A stretch of 64,000 nucleotides of DNA from Parvicella tangerina. GTDB taxonomy: Bacteria > Bacteroidota > Bacteroidia > Flavobacteriales_D > Parvicellaceae. The stretch spans positions 2,385,291 to 2,449,290 of the forward strand of contig NZ_OU015584.1 in NCBI RefSeq assembly GCF_907165195.1, given 5' to 3'. This document shows positions 22,404 to 31,372 of this stretch, one piece after another. Both the position numbers and the translations under genes were made by a program. The notes below the pieces were generated by a model. The model had not been told where the DNA came from and did no database searches. It saw only the letters and a list, made by a program, of their open reading frames with translations. Within the stretch, counting starts at the first letter, position 1; every line of letters begins with the position of its first letter.

Positions 22404-24311
22404 ATGCGCTATTTGTTGTTCATACTATCACTTTCCTATTTATCAATTCTAGGTCAAGTAAATCCTGACTTATTTAATGATCGATATCCTGAGTCTGGCA
22501 TGTATGCCACTGAATTGAAGATTGTTCCCAAAGAAGGCGAAAAAGTTTACTACTCTACAACTGGCTCTTTGGAAACTGATGATATTCATTGGATCTCCTC
22601 TGAATTAATTGTTGACGATACAAAATCTTATTTATTTCGAATAAAATCAGATGAAATAGACACGATTATCCATCGTTCTTATCATTTTGACTATTACTCT
22701 AAACTCCCCATCATTAGTATTTCGATTAACCCCGAAGATCTTTGGAACGATACAACTGGAATATACGTCAAAGGCAAATACGCTTATTGGAGTGACTCAA
22801 CCGGTCATTGGGAGAATTGCAATTACCAGAAAAAATGGGAAAAAGAAGTTTTCGCCACCTATATAGACACCAATAATACAGTTGGATTTTCGCAACGATG
22901 TGGACTTAAGTTGTTTGGAGAAAGCACAAGAAGGCAGCCAGACAAATCCATGAAACTAATTGCACGAGGTGAATATGGTAACAATCGTTTTTCCTATCCT
23001 ATTTTCTCTCAAAAACCGATGCAAGAGTACAAGCAACTTGCCATCCGAACCTCAGGAAATGATTACAACGGTAGTCGTTTTAAAGACGTACTCAGTGCTC
23101 ATTTAGCAAGAAATATCGGTATAGATTATATGGCCTTTCAGCCCGCAAATCTTTTTGTTAATGGGGAATACTGGGGTGTTTACAACCTGAGGGAGAAAGT
23201 AAATGAACACTTTATTGCTGGTAACTACGAGGTTGATGACGACAGTGTGAACATAATAATGGGTAGATGGGTTCGTCAAGAGGGAAGCAGCGAAGATTAT
23301 ATGAAGATGTATTATTGGTTTGAATCTCTTGACACCATGGATCATGAAGCTTTTGAGATTGCAAAGCAATTCCTGGACCTGAGAAATTACATCAATTTTA
23401 GGGTGTTTCAGATTTACATTAACAACAAGGATTCGAGAGGAAACATTAGATACTTCAATATCTCTGGTGCTCAACCACAATTTAAAATGATCCTTTATGA
23501 TACGGATTTGGGTTATGGCAAGTACAGTTGGAATTTTCTGGAAGGATGTATGTCGAGAACACTCACTGGATGGTACAACCCAACCTGGAGCACCATGTAC
23601 TTAACAAAGTTAATGCAACATCCAGAATTCAAAAATGACTTCGTGACTCAGTTTGCTCATCTTATGAATACCGTTTTTGAAAGGGATAGCATGCTCGCCT
23701 CGATTGAGTATCTCGAGAATATCTATAAAGATGAACTTCCCAAGTCTTCATCGGACAGACCAGCACATTTGAAAAAAGTAATTTTCCCCACTGAAAAATG
23801 GATGGATGATGTGAACTCTCTGAAGTCCTACGCAAAACTCCGTCCGAAAGTCATGTGGACTCATTTGCAGGAAGTGCTTAATCTTGATGACACTTATTGG
23901 TTAACGTTCGTCAATGATTCAAGCAGCTCAGGAGGAATGATCAGTATTAATGATAACTATCCTTTGGCGTTGAATTTTAAAGGAAGGTACTTTAAGAATA
24001 TTCCGTTAACAATTAAAGCCATTCCCGATTCAGGCTACCACTTCATCGGATGGAATGACAATGACACAAACTCATCCTATCAGCTGTTGACGGATAAGGA
24101 TACCATCATGCTTTATCCAAAATTTGAGAAGAATAAACTACCAGCTACGGCAAGTGAAAAGCCTATTGAAGTCTCAAATAAGAACACAGCAATTCAAGGG
24201 GATTATTTCACTCAATTTATCTCTGAATATGAGGTTCTCTTGACATGGATTAGTCTTATCATAATGGCGGTAGGAATATTACTCTTAGTACTCTATTTCA
24301 TTTTGAAATAA
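22404..24311 (+). CDS. CotH kinase family secreted protein with C-terminal membrane anchor
   Basis: A 635-residue exported protein. After a signal peptide (ending LSILGQ) comes a chitobiase-like beta domain (VYYSTTGSLETDDIHWIS, about residues 45-90). The CotH kinase domain follows, with LKLFGESTRRQPDKSMKL, NGEYWGVYNLREKVNEHF and the metal-binding ILYDTDLGYG (about residues 165-480). Then an InlB-B-repeat-like domain appears (HFIGWNDNDT, PKFEKN) and finally a single transmembrane helix at about 613-634. CotH proteins are atypical secreted kinases that phosphorylate spore-coat or surface proteins in other bacteria. Here there is no T9SS sorting domain; the C-terminal helix would hold it in the inner membrane facing the periplasm. 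The target is unknown. Confidence 0.88.
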   Translation: MRYLLFILSLSYLSILGQVNPDLFNDRYPESGMYATELKIVPKEGEKVYYSTTGSLETDDIHWISSELIVDDTKSYLFRIKSDEIDTIIHRSYHFDYYSKLPIISISINPEDLWNDTTGIYVKGKYAYWSDSTGHWENCNYQKKWEKEVFATYIDTNNTVGFSQRCGLKLFGESTRRQPDKSMKLIARGEYGNNRFSYPIFSQKPMQEYKQLAIRTSGNDYNGSRFKDVLSAHLARNIGIDYMAFQPANLFVNGEYWGVYNLREKVNEHFIAGNYEVDDDSVNIIMGRWVRQEGSSEDYMKMYYWFESLDTMDHEAFEIAKQFLDLRNYINFRVFQIYINNKDSRGNIRYFNISGAQPQFKMILYDTDLGYGKYSWNFLEGCMSRTLTGWYNPTWSTMYLTKLMQHPEFKNDFVTQFAHLMNTVFERDSMLASIEYLENIYKDELPKSSSDRPAHLKKVIFPTEKWMDDVNSLKSYAKLRPKVMWTHLQEVLNLDDTYWLTFVNDSSSSGGMISINDNYPLALNFKGRYFKNIPLTIKAIPDSGYHFIGWNDNDTNSSYQLLTDKDTIMLYPKFEKNKLPATASEKPIEVSNKNTAIQGDYFTQFISEYEVLLTWISLIIMAVGILLLVLYFILK

Positions 24312-24421
24312 AACTCTACCCTTTACCATTAAATTTGAGCAACTGAACCTGCTAAATCCTTTACTGGTCAATTCATGTGATCAATCCCCATTATTTAGCA
24401 TAATTGTTGCTTATTAATTTT

Positions 24422-24429
24422 TAAGTTTG
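24422..24429 (+). promoter_or_regulatory. -7 promoter element before the outer-membrane barrel gene
   Basis: TAAGTTTG matches TAnnTTTG, with two overlapping TTG candidates 12 and 15 bases upstream (slightly closer than usual). The start codon at 24449 is 20 bases downstream of the G. Confidence 0.4.
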
Positions 24430-24448
24430 AATAATTAAATCCTATAAA

Positions 24449-25075
24449 ATGAAAAAAATCAAAACTATTTTCGCAGCAGTTGCAATAGCTTTTGCTGCCG
24501 TATCGACTTCTCAAGCTCAGGTAGTTGAGGAAGGAACAATTTTAGTGGATGCCTATTATGGCTTTCCAAATCTCTACACAACAACAATTAAACAAGCCTA
24601 TGCATCTAGTAGTGGCAGTAGCAATGTAAAAGTCGGAGGAATCGGTCCCGTTGGAGGTAAAATAGAATATCTGTTGGCAGATAGAATAGGTCTAGGTCTT
24701 GATGTGAATTATACGAACACCTTTGTGTCTTATGATGAAATGGGGGTTGATTCGACATCAGGAAATACAACTAACTACAACTATGAGGTATCCAGATCTG
24801 TATTAAGAATTTTTCCTAGAATTAACTTTCACTTTGGAAACAGCGATGTTTTTGACGGTTACGCTGGTGTAGGTGCTGGATACCGAATGGCGTCATGGAA
24901 GTTTGAAAGTAATGATCCAGACTTTGGTGATCAATCTGTAGATGGATTAATCCCTGTTTCATTTAGAGCCTTTGTGGGAGGTAGATACTTCTTTACAGAT
25001 GCCTTGGGTCTTAACTTTGAAATTGGTCTAGGTGGTGGCGCTCTTCTTCAAGGAGGGTTATCGTTAAAATTATAA
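24449..25075 (+). CDS. outer-membrane beta-barrel protein
   Basis: A 208-residue protein with a typical signal peptide (ending STSQAQ) and a barrel-like pattern of short amphipathic strands: GGKIEYLLADRIGLGLDVNY, LRIFPRINFHFG, GYAGVGAGYRMASW, RAFVGGRYFFTDALGLNFEI. It ends in a hydrophobic strand (GGLSLKL), consistent with BAM recognition. It belongs broadly with the OmpW/OmpX-like porin-family proteins of Bacteroidota. No substrate or pore function can be assigned. A small secreted protein follows after 4 bases, probably on the same transcript, and a strong terminator follows that. Confidence 0.82.
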   Translation: MKKIKTIFAAVAIAFAAVSTSQAQVVEEGTILVDAYYGFPNLYTTTIKQAYASSSGSSNVKVGGIGPVGGKIEYLLADRIGLGLDVNYTNTFVSYDEMGVDSTSGNTTNYNYEVSRSVLRIFPRINFHFGNSDVFDGYAGVGAGYRMASWKFESNDPDFGDQSVDGLIPVSFRAFVGGRYFFTDALGLNFEIGLGGGALLQGGLSLKL

Positions 25076-25079
25076 TTGC

Positions 25080-25439
25080 ATGAATAAATTTATCCTCACC
25101 GCATTTTTTTTGCCATTTGCTTTTTCGGTCTCTTTTGCTCAAGAGTACGTTTTAACAGTATATGTTAAGTATGGTTTTAAAAAATCTCAAATCATACCTG
25201 AAGTTCAGGTTAACTTGGGAGAAGAGGACATCAATCACCCTTTGTTTGGAAAGCTAAAGAACTCTGGAGAAGAGTGCGTAGCTGTGAAACCAAATGGAAC
25301 ATCAGAAGAAATCATTTGTAATGAGGTAGATTTATTTGAGTATCTGCTCTCTAATAGTTGGATACTTGTAAGCAGCGCTGAAGTAAAAGTTTTATCCAAT
25401 TCATATACGCAGTATATTTTTAAATATGATCATCAGTAA
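25080..25439 (+). CDS. small secreted protein, unknown function
   Basis: A 119-residue protein with a signal peptide (ending SVSFAQ) and no recognised domain. The mature part is about 99 residues, predicted to be mostly beta, with two Cys (EECVAV and IICNEV) that could form a disulfide in the periplasm. It begins 4 bases after the barrel gene and is followed by a strong intrinsic terminator, so the two genes form a two-gene operon. A role linked to the barrel protein is only an inference from this arrangement. Confidence 0.7.
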   Translation: MNKFILTAFFLPFAFSVSFAQEYVLTVYVKYGFKKSQIIPEVQVNLGEEDINHPLFGKLKNSGEECVAVKPNGTSEEIICNEVDLFEYLLSNSWILVSSAEVKVLSNSYTQYIFKYDHQ

Positions 25440-25463
25440 AATGATCAATTCCTAATATTTCTA

Positions 25464-25497
25464 AGCTACCTACTTGTTGAGTAGGTAGCTTTTTTTA
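25464..25497 (+). terminator. strong intrinsic terminator
   Basis: Perfect 11-bp stem AGCTACCTACT / AGTAGGTAGCT with a 5-base loop (TGTTG), followed by TTTTTTT. It ends the barrel/secreted-protein operon. On the opposite strand the hairpin also lies right after the stop of the CoA-transferase gene but lacks a T-run. Confidence 0.92.
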
Positions 25498-26781
25498 TTG
25501 AAAGTAACTTTTACTTAAAAACTCATGATTAGCTCTTTCAATCTCTTCACGGTGATCAGGATGAGCAATTTCTAACAAGGCTTTTGCACGTTGCTCAATA
25601 GTTTTACCGTATAGGTTTGCTACTCCATACTCAGTTACTACGTAGTGTACATGAGCTCTAGTAGTCACTATGCCAGCGCCTTGTTTTAGGAAAGGAACTA
25701 ATCTACTAATACCCTTCTTTGTTGTAGAGGGCAGCGCAATAATCGCCTTTCCTCCTTCACTCAATGAGGCTCCACGAATGAAGTCCATTTGCCCTCCAAC
25801 ACCCGAATACATTCTTGCTCCTATTGAATCCGCACATACTTGTCCAGTAAGATCAATTTCAATAGCGGAATTAATAGCTACCATTTTTTTATTTTGACTT
25901 ATGTTAGCCACATCGTTCACGATGTCTGAAGAGCTCATCTCAATAAACGGATTGTCATCTACATAATCATATAGACGCTTACTTCCCATCAAAAAAGTAG
26001 CTAACGCTCTTCCTGGGTTAATGGCGGTGGCATTACAATTCACCACATCTTTAAGGATCAAGTCAATCACCCCGTCTGAAAACATCTCTGAGTGAATACC
26101 TAACCCTTTGTGGTTAAACAATTTTGAAAGTACCGCATTGGGAATATTACCGATTCCCATCTGTAGTGTACTGCCATCCTCAATCAATCCTGCTACATGC
26201 TCTCCTATTTTATTTTCAACTGAAGAAGGCTCACCCAATAAAATTTCAGGAAGTTCTTCCTCATGTTCTATAAACGAGTCTAGCTCTGAAACATGAATAA
26301 TTCCATCTCCGTGCACTCTCGGCATTTTAGGATTGATCTGAGCCACAACATGTTTTGCATTTTCAATGGCGGCTAGTGTAGCCTCTACAGAAACGCCCAG
26401 CGAACAATACCCGTGCTTATCTGGCGGAGACACTTGGATAAATGCTACGTCTAATGGCAGAATACCACGTTTAAAAAGAAGTGGTAGCTCACTCAAGAAA
26501 ACAGGCGTATATGACCCGTTGCCGGCAGCTAGTGTATGTCTAACGTTCTTACCAATAAAGAAAGAATTGACATGGAAGCTATCAATATATTCTGGATTTG
26601 CATAAGGAGCTTCTCCTTCTACATGCAAGTGACAAACTTCTACATTACGCAATTCATCATGTCGATTGGCTAAAGCTCTCATCAACTCTTGTGGAGCTGC
26701 AGCTGCGGCATGAATGTAAACACGGTCGTTATTCTTAACCACTTTTACGGCCTCTTTCGCACTAATCGATTGATACTTCAT
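25495..26781 (-). CDS. acetyl-CoA hydrolase/CoA-transferase family protein
   Basis: A 428-residue class I CoA-transferase of the 4-hydroxybutyrate/acetate CoA-transferase type. N-terminal and C-terminal NagB-like domains are visible. The covalent-intermediate Glu is expected in GIHSEMFSDG, and an oxyanion/Gly-rich loop is present in the C-terminal half (SGVGGQMDFIRGA). YVVTEYGVANLYGKTIEQRA near the C-terminus is diagnostic of the family. Exact acyl substrate is not certain: acetate, propionate, butyrate or 4-hydroxybutyrate are possible. It is monocistronic, with a TATTTTTG element on the minus strand at 26804-26811, 23 bases before the start. Confidence 0.88.
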   Translation of the reverse strand: MKYQSISAKEAVKVVKNNDRVYIHAAAAAPQELMRALANRHDELRNVEVCHLHVEGEAPYANPEYIDSFHVNSFFIGKNVRHTLAAGNGSYTPVFLSELPLLFKRGILPLDVAFIQVSPPDKHGYCSLGVSVEATLAAIENAKHVVAQINPKMPRVHGDGIIHVSELDSFIEHEEELPEILLGEPSSVENKIGEHVAGLIEDGSTLQMGIGNIPNAVLSKLFNHKGLGIHSEMFSDGVIDLILKDVVNCNATAINPGRALATFLMGSKRLYDYVDDNPFIEMSSSDIVNDVANISQNKKMVAINSAIEIDLTGQVCADSIGARMYSGVGGQMDFIRGASLSEGGKAIIALPSTTKKGISRLVPFLKQGAGIVTTRAHVHYVVTEYGVANLYGKTIEQRAKALLEIAHPDHREEIERANHEFLSKSYFQ

Positions 26782-26880
26782 AACAAGCGTTCATTACTTT
26801 CTTCAAAAATAAGAGGATTTTTCGCAATCTTTAAATGGTGGTTACATTAACTTAGTATTAATCAAAAACATCATGCATAA

Positions 26881-27714
26881 ATGAACGGATTAGAAAAATT
26901 CCTTGCCTACGAATTAATAGGCTTTAAAGATTATAAACTTCAAGTAATTGATATTGTCATCATTTTACTCATTTATGCTGCAACAAGATTCATACTGTGG
27001 AGTATAAAAAAGGCACTGTCAAGAAAAGAAAGAAGTAAGAACTTCAGCGAAGGAAACCTATACGCAGTTTTCCAACTGATCAAGTACGTGGTTTGGGTTA
27101 TTGCCATTGCGCTAATGCTCGAGACGATCGGCATTAAAATAACGATTCTACTTGCGGGATCTGCCGCTCTTTTAGTGGGAATTGGAATGGGTCTACAGCA
27201 AACCTTTAACGATTTTATTTCAGGAATTATCCTTTTGTTCGAAAGGTCAGTTAAGGTCGGGGATATCCTAGAGGTTGATGGAGATGTTATTAAAGTAGTT
27301 GAAATTGGGATGCGGACTTCGGTTGGTTTGAATCGAAACGAAATTATCATCACCATTCCCAATTCGATGATTACTACAAACAAAGTCATCAACTGGAGTA
27401 ATCAAGCCCAGAAAACACTGTTTAAAGTCAATGTTGGGGTGGCTTATGGATCTGATGTAGATAAAGTAATAGAGATCATAGAACAGAGCGCGAAAGAACA
27501 TCCTGATGTCATGGAATTGAATCAAGTTGAAGGAAGGTTTGTTGAGTTTGGGAATTCATCGCTAGATTTTCAAGTCTTATTCTTTAGTGAGAATCTTTTT
27601 GGGATTGAAAAGGTAAAGAGCGACATCAGAAAAACGATTAACAGGAAGTTTATAGAAAACAATATCTCTATTCCATTTCCGCAGATGGATGTGCATATAA
27701 AAAACACCAAATAA
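26881..27714 (+). CDS. small-conductance mechanosensitive channel (MscS family)
   Basis: A 277-residue MscS-type channel. Three transmembrane helices cover about residues 20-40, 60-80 and 88-115, the last being the pore helix with the Gly/Ala-rich pattern LAGSAALLVGIGMGLQQTFND. The beta domain follows (SVKVGDILEVDGDVIKVVEIGMRT, then ITIPNSMITTNKVINWS), and then the alpha/beta cytoplasmic vestibule. Length and order are normal for a minimal MscS. It relieves turgor upon osmotic downshock in the inner membrane. It is followed by a bidirectional terminator shared with the converging M16 protease operon. Confidence 0.93.
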   Translation: MNGLEKFLAYELIGFKDYKLQVIDIVIILLIYAATRFILWSIKKALSRKERSKNFSEGNLYAVFQLIKYVVWVIAIALMLETIGIKITILLAGSAALLVGIGMGLQQTFNDFISGIILLFERSVKVGDILEVDGDVIKVVEIGMRTSVGLNRNEIIITIPNSMITTNKVINWSNQAQKTLFKVNVGVAYGSDVDKVIEIIEQSAKEHPDVMELNQVEGRFVEFGNSSLDFQVLFFSENLFGIEKVKSDIRKTINRKFIENNISIPFPQMDVHIKNTK

Positions 27715-27744
27715 AAAAGCCTCCACAGGACTGCAGAGGCTTTT
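27715..27744. terminator. bidirectional intrinsic terminator
   Basis: AAAAGCCTC (27715-27723) pairs with GAGGCTTTT (27736-27744) around a 12-base loop, giving T-runs on both strands. It separates the converging MscS gene and M16 protease operon. Confidence 0.88.
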
Positions 27745-27764
27745 CTCATCTTGATCGACTTAAA

Positions 27765-29888
27765 TTACGGTTCGAATTCAAACTCAGACTTACTAATTTT
27801 TGAATTTACCTTGATCTCTTTCACATCCATTTCTAACACTTGCTCTCCAAAATTCTGGATCATCTTGTGTGGATATAGAATTCCATCTACTTCCTGATAA
27901 TCCTGAAACTCACTGGTTACTGTCATCTCTCCCGTTTCTGGAGATTCAGTTGTACTCATAGAATACACCTTTAATTTAGATTCTACATCGTAATACTCAT
28001 TCTCTACATTTCCCATTGGGTCGGTTACCTCTATCATGTAAGCATCCTTGCCATTTACCTCTTCGATACTCTTCAGATTCAATTTGTAACCAAGTTCATC
28101 GTATTTTGTCTCAAGGTGCATCGTTGACGAATACTTCTGTTCTTCTAATTCATCCCCTTCATAAGCTTGATTACCCTGCATTCCTGAAGAACCTCCTTCT
28201 GAGCCATTAAAAACGGACTTCTGAACAGTCATTCCGCTCATGTTCATTTCAGAAAGCATCATGTTCGGTGCCTTTCGTTTAATGGTAATTTCTAATTTCA
28301 TCCCTTGCATCTCCGTCTCACTCACCATCGTAATATCTTTTACCTTTTTCAACTTCTTTTCTGCTTTTTTCATCGATGAAGACTGCGTATATGCCAGAAC
28401 ATAATCCTCGATTACTTGATCAGCTGTTAAACCTTCAGGTAATTTCTTCTTCTCTCCTGATTTTACGTTTCCATTATAATCATAAAACTCAATCTTACCA
28501 TCTGTATCAAATTGTTTTAAATTGTCCACAACATCTCTACTCCCCACAACCAAGATGATACAGTTTTCAGGATGGATATAATTCTTTGCAGCAGCTTGAA
28601 CATCTTCCATCGTTACTGCTTGCAATCTTGACAAATAATTCTGATAGTAATCCGCTGGAAGATCATACTTCTCAATATTTAAAGCAAATCGCGCAACAGT
28701 TTGGTCACTCTCTAAGGAAAGTGCAAAATTACCATTGTTGTAATTGATATTTCTCGAAAGTTCATCTTCAGTTACTTTCGTTTCAATCATCTCCTTCATC
28801 TCTCCCAGAATCTCATTCACCGCACTATCGGTAACTTCATTCCTTACTGAGGCTCCAGCGCTAAAATACCCAATATATCTGTCAGCACTTGCTCTTCCTC
28901 CAGCTCCGTAGGTGTAACCGTGCTCCTCTCTCAAGTTCATATTCAATCTAGAAGAAAAAGCTCCTCCAAAAATTCCATTCATGATCTTGATAGCCGCATC
29001 ATCTTCACTACCTACTTTCAAGTCTAAAGGATAAGTTACTTTAATCACACTTTGCACAGCTCCAGGCTTTTCTACAAACGCAACTCGAACTCCAGCAACG
29101 GAGGCATCAGCTTCGTACTTCTGACCGGGAACTTCTCTTTTCTCCCATGAACCAAAGTATTGGGTTGCCTTTTCCTTTGCTACTTCTGGAGTAATATCAC
29201 CAACAATTACTAAGTAAGAAATGTTTGGTCTGAAATAGTCCTGATAATATTTCTTGCAATCAGCAATCGTGATATTATTCACATGTTCAGCGGTTTGAAC
29301 CTCTCCATACGGATGATTCTTTCCATATAACAGCACATCTTGTACCCTTCCAGCAATTGCTTCTGGATTCGTAGATAGTGATTTAAGGTTGGATAGTGCA
29401 CGTTTTTTTGCCTTGTCCAATTCTTCCTGCGGAAAAGCTGGTTTTAAGAGCATTTCGCTCATAATTCCCATTACTTTATCTGCATGTTTAGAAAGTGAAG
29501 AAGCAAACACTCCAGAAGATGTAGCCGTTACACTTGCTCCAATGAAGTCAATCTCCTCATCCATCTCTGCCTTTGTCTTCTCAGTAGTTCCTGCATTAAG
29601 CATCTCTCCAGTCATCTCTCCTACTCCAACTTTTTCACCTTCCATGATCAGCGGCTTGTCTATTGCCAACTGAATAGACACCTTTGGTAATTTATGATTT
29701 TCAACCACAAAAACTTTAAGACCATTTTCTAATGTAAAAGTCTCTGGTGAACCTATATTTATCTTAGGAGCGGGACCTGGTTCTGGTGCTGTTGAACGAT
29801 CAATCTCCTGACCAATTGCAGCTAAACTAACCAGCGAAAGAGTAGCTACGGTATATATATTCTTAAATGTTCTCATCTTATTCTCCAT
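27765..29888 (-). CDS. M16 family peptidase-like protein, catalytically degenerate subunit
   Basis: A 707-residue exported member of the insulinase/processing-peptidase family with a signal peptide (ending LAAIGQ). The M16 N-domain is clear (FTLENGLKVFVVENHKLPKV) but the zinc motif HxxEH is replaced by EMTGE in GVGEMTGEMLNAGT, so it should not cut peptides alone. The second M16 domain includes the R/Y-type substrate-binding segment REEHGYTYGAGG. An extra region of about 190 residues with a lipoprotein-like fold follows. It starts within the end of the upstream M16 gene (11-base overlap) or, from the second Met codon at 29876, 1 base before that gene's stop. It is the partner of that active subunit. 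Confidence 0.9.
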   Translation of the reverse strand: MENKMRTFKNIYTVATLSLVSLAAIGQEIDRSTAPEPGPAPKINIGSPETFTLENGLKVFVVENHKLPKVSIQLAIDKPLIMEGEKVGVGEMTGEMLNAGTTEKTKAEMDEEIDFIGASVTATSSGVFASSLSKHADKVMGIMSEMLLKPAFPQEELDKAKKRALSNLKSLSTNPEAIAGRVQDVLLYGKNHPYGEVQTAEHVNNITIADCKKYYQDYFRPNISYLVIVGDITPEVAKEKATQYFGSWEKREVPGQKYEADASVAGVRVAFVEKPGAVQSVIKVTYPLDLKVGSEDDAAIKIMNGIFGGAFSSRLNMNLREEHGYTYGAGGRASADRYIGYFSAGASVRNEVTDSAVNEILGEMKEMIETKVTEDELSRNINYNNGNFALSLESDQTVARFALNIEKYDLPADYYQNYLSRLQAVTMEDVQAAAKNYIHPENCIILVVGSRDVVDNLKQFDTDGKIEFYDYNGNVKSGEKKKLPEGLTADQVIEDYVLAYTQSSSMKKAEKKLKKVKDITMVSETEMQGMKLEITIKRKAPNMMLSEMNMSGMTVQKSVFNGSEGGSSGMQGNQAYEGDELEEQKYSSTMHLETKYDELGYKLNLKSIEEVNGKDAYMIEVTDPMGNVENEYYDVESKLKVYSMSTTESPETGEMTVTSEFQDYQEVDGILYPHKMIQNFGEQVLEMDVKEIKVNSKISKSEFEFEP

Positions 29889-31194
29889 CTTTTGGTAAGT
29901 AATACAATACTACACGGTTGTCTTTTACCATGTATTTTTTAGCTACTCGCTGAATATCTTCTCTCGTCACAGCCATATATTTTTCCAACTCCGTGTTAAT
30001 AAGGTTGGCATCTCCGAAATACATGTGGTAATTGGCTAAGTTCTCAGCAATACCAATCATTGAGTTGAAATTGTAGATAAAATCATTTTCTACCATATTT
30101 CGAATCTTCTCAAACTCTTTCTCTGTGATTAGTTCTTTCTTCAGCTTATCAAACTCTTCATTGACTTCTGATTCCAATTGAGCAGGATCTACATCCGCGT
30201 TTGCAATCCCAAAGACAAAAGAAATCCCTGGATCTTCTGTATTAAAAGGAAAGTTACCCACAAACATTGCCGATTGAGTCTCCTCAACACATCGTTTATT
30301 CAACCTAGAACTACCACCATCTGAAACTACTTTAGCCAACATTTCTAAGGCATAAAAATCAGGTGTCCCTTGTTCTGGGATTCGATACACCTGTATAACA
30401 CCTGGTAACTGAATGTTATCATAAACGGTGTCTCTAACCTCACCTCCTAATGGCGGTTCAACAGCAGTAACTTCTGGTACTTCATTTTCTCCTTTCGGAA
30501 TCGGTCCAAAGTAAGCCTCTATCATTTTTTTGGTCTCCTCAATATTGATATCACCTGCGATAGACAACACCGCATTTTGAGGCACATAATACGTGTGATA
30601 GAATTCAATAAACTCGTCCAATGTAGCTGCATCTAAATGCTCCATTTCTCCAATGGTCGTCCATTTATATGGGTGAACTTTATAAGCTCTCTTTGCAGAT
30701 TCAGCAAGAATACTTCCATAAGGCTGGTTGTCAATTCTTAAACGCTTTTCTTCCTTAACAACTTCATTTTGCGTATCCACTCCATCCTGATCAATTTTTG
30801 CATGCATCAATCTTTCAGACTCTAACCAAAGACCTAACTCTAGTTGATTAGAAGGCAAGATCTCATAATAGAATGTTCTGTCATTCGTAGTGTTGGCATT
30901 GTTTCTACCGCCAGCATTTTCGATGTACTTAAAGAAAGTTCCTCTTTCAATATTCTCGCTTCCTTCAAACAGTAGGTGTTCAAAAAAGTGAGCAAAACCA
31001 GTTCTCTCTGGATTCTCATTCTTAGAACCAACATGGTACATTACGGACACTCCTACTATTGGTGTGGAATGATCTTCGTGTAGAATGACATGCATACCAT
31101 TATCCAAATCATACTCTACAAAGTCGATTTTAGGTTGCTGAGCCACAGCCACTGAAGCTGAAACTAGTAACCCCGACAATAAATAACTCTTCAT
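29878..31194 (-). CDS. M16 family zinc peptidase, active subunit
   Basis: A 438-residue exported protease with a signal peptide (ending VAVAQQ). The inverted zinc motif is intact: HFFEHLLFEGSENIERG gives HxxEH, and the downstream Glu is expected in NEVVKEEKRLRIDNQPYG. Length equals one M16 N+C domain pair. It is followed, with overlap, by a second M16 gene that lacks zinc ligands, the usual arrangement of heterodimeric bacterial M16 proteases in which one subunit cuts and the other binds substrate. Acts in the periplasm; substrates are unknown. Confidence 0.93.
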   Translation of the reverse strand: MKSYLLSGLLVSASVAVAQQPKIDFVEYDLDNGMHVILHEDHSTPIVGVSVMYHVGSKNENPERTGFAHFFEHLLFEGSENIERGTFFKYIENAGGRNNANTTNDRTFYYEILPSNQLELGLWLESERLMHAKIDQDGVDTQNEVVKEEKRLRIDNQPYGSILAESAKRAYKVHPYKWTTIGEMEHLDAATLDEFIEFYHTYYVPQNAVLSIAGDINIEETKKMIEAYFGPIPKGENEVPEVTAVEPPLGGEVRDTVYDNIQLPGVIQVYRIPEQGTPDFYALEMLAKVVSDGGSSRLNKRCVEETQSAMFVGNFPFNTEDPGISFVFGIANADVDPAQLESEVNEEFDKLKKELITEKEFEKIRNMVENDFIYNFNSMIGIAENLANYHMYFGDANLINTELEKYMAVTREDIQRVAKKYMVKDNRVVLYYLPKDGE

Positions 31195-31344
31195 ACGCTT
31201 ATTTTGATTTTACAAAATTGAATCACGAATGTACGAACTCTCAACCAAATAATAACTACTGTGCTACATCAGTGGTCGCAGAAAAGGTTAAGTGGAGGTT
31301 TATTTGGTTAACCCAAAAAATAAGAGATAAATAAATATGATTAG

Positions 31345-31372
31345 GCAGAAAACTCTTGATTAGGTTTTCTGC
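31345..31372. terminator. hairpin overlapping the 3' end of the gene at 31360
   Basis: GCAGAAAAC (31345-31353) pairs perfectly with GTTTTCTGC (31364-31372). One arm is inside the last codons of the minus-strand gene. The T-rich tail that would make a terminator is on the plus strand (TTCTTTTTCTT), while on the minus strand the run is interrupted. It may act as a weak or bidirectional terminator. Confidence 0.4.
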
